This document shows, piece after piece, positions 5,664 to 5,746 of a stretch of 5,746 nt of DNA. The stretch lies in assembly GCA_001801285.1 (NCBI GenBank), contig MGXG01000084.1:1-5746 (forward strand), written 5' to 3'. This DNA is from Gammaproteobacteria bacterium GWE2_37_16 (GTDB taxonomy: Bacteria; Pseudomonadota; Gammaproteobacteria; UBA9339). The notes beneath the pieces are model-generated. The model made no database searches. It worked only from the letters and a program-made list of their open reading frames with translations, and was not told the DNA's origin. Positions within the stretch are counted from its first letter, which is position 1, and the number at the start of each line of letters is the position of its first letter. Made by a program: the position numbers and the translations under genes.

Positions 5664-5746
5664 GAGACTGTCCGAAAATTACAATAATGTTTAAAAAAAC
5701 GTATTTACGAATTTTTTATATTCAAAAATCCAAAATTAACCCCACT
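5664..5746. mobile_element. possible insertion-sequence end (partial)
   Basis: The sequence GAGACTGTCCGAAAATT starting at 5664 resembles terminal inverted repeats of insertion sequences, many of which begin GAGNCT. It is preceded by TAA (5661-5663), which would fit a TNA target duplication as in some IS5-family groups. The remaining 66 bases are very AT-rich with no real ORF; the minus strand has only a 13-codon open frame from the window edge ending at 5705. The other end and a transposase are not in the window, so this is a suggestion only. Confidence 0.3.

Noticed and set aside
1..5746. CRISPR array, tRNA or rRNA
   Set aside because: No regularly spaced repeats, no cloverleaf with a T-loop GTTCRA motif and no rRNA-like segments were seen on either strand.

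Overview
The window is AT-rich and reads like an intracellular or host-associated gammaproteobacterium. GmhA/DiaA, Tag and FtsQ are all of gammaproteobacterial type. The large central gene encodes an effector-like protein with eukaryote-like motifs, of the sort found in Legionellales (Legionella, Coxiella, Berkiella, Rickettsiella and relatives). That placement is inferred from style and not from any marker gene.

Layout: 1-45 holds what may be the last codons of an upstream gene, followed by a GC-rich hairpin. 113-703 (+) is a SIS-domain sedoheptulose-7-phosphate isomerase (gmhA) with a complete active site. 753-1322 (-) is DNA-3-methyladenine glycosylase I (tag), convergent with gmhA. 1323-1456 is a divergent intergenic region with a cluster of TTAA half-sites that resembles a PmrA-type response-regulator box. 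1457-4618 (+) encodes an unrecognised 1053-residue protein. 4619-4853 is non-coding and carries an intrinsic terminator on the minus strand. 4854-5660 (-) is ftsQ, cut off from its usual dcw neighbours. 5661-5746 begins with a sequence resembling an insertion-sequence end.

The main discovery is in the 1053-residue protein. Two helical, presumably folded blocks (about residues 10-368 and 463-800) are joined by a Ser/acidic linker and followed by about 250 residues of Ser/Pro-rich, presumably disordered tail. Near the end, a polyproline motif (IPPPPPL, residues 947-953) is followed about 17 residues later by a WH2/beta-thymosin-like actin-binding motif. This consists of LLNAI at 971-975 and then IQGFSKNGLKKT at 975-986, with the residue spacing of thymosin beta-4. 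A decayed second copy follows. Polyproline plus WH2 is the layout of eukaryotic WASP/WIP proteins and of bacterial actin-targeting factors such as Chlamydia TarP, Vibrio VopF/VopL and Rickettsia Sca2/RickA. I propose a host-actin-binding secreted effector. It has no Sec signal, and its C-terminus is compatible with a Dot/Icm substrate.

The other genes are housekeeping: LPS heptose synthesis (gmhA), alkylation repair (tag) and divisome assembly (ftsQ). They show no functional link to the large gene, which looks like an accessory gene placed among rearranged core genes.
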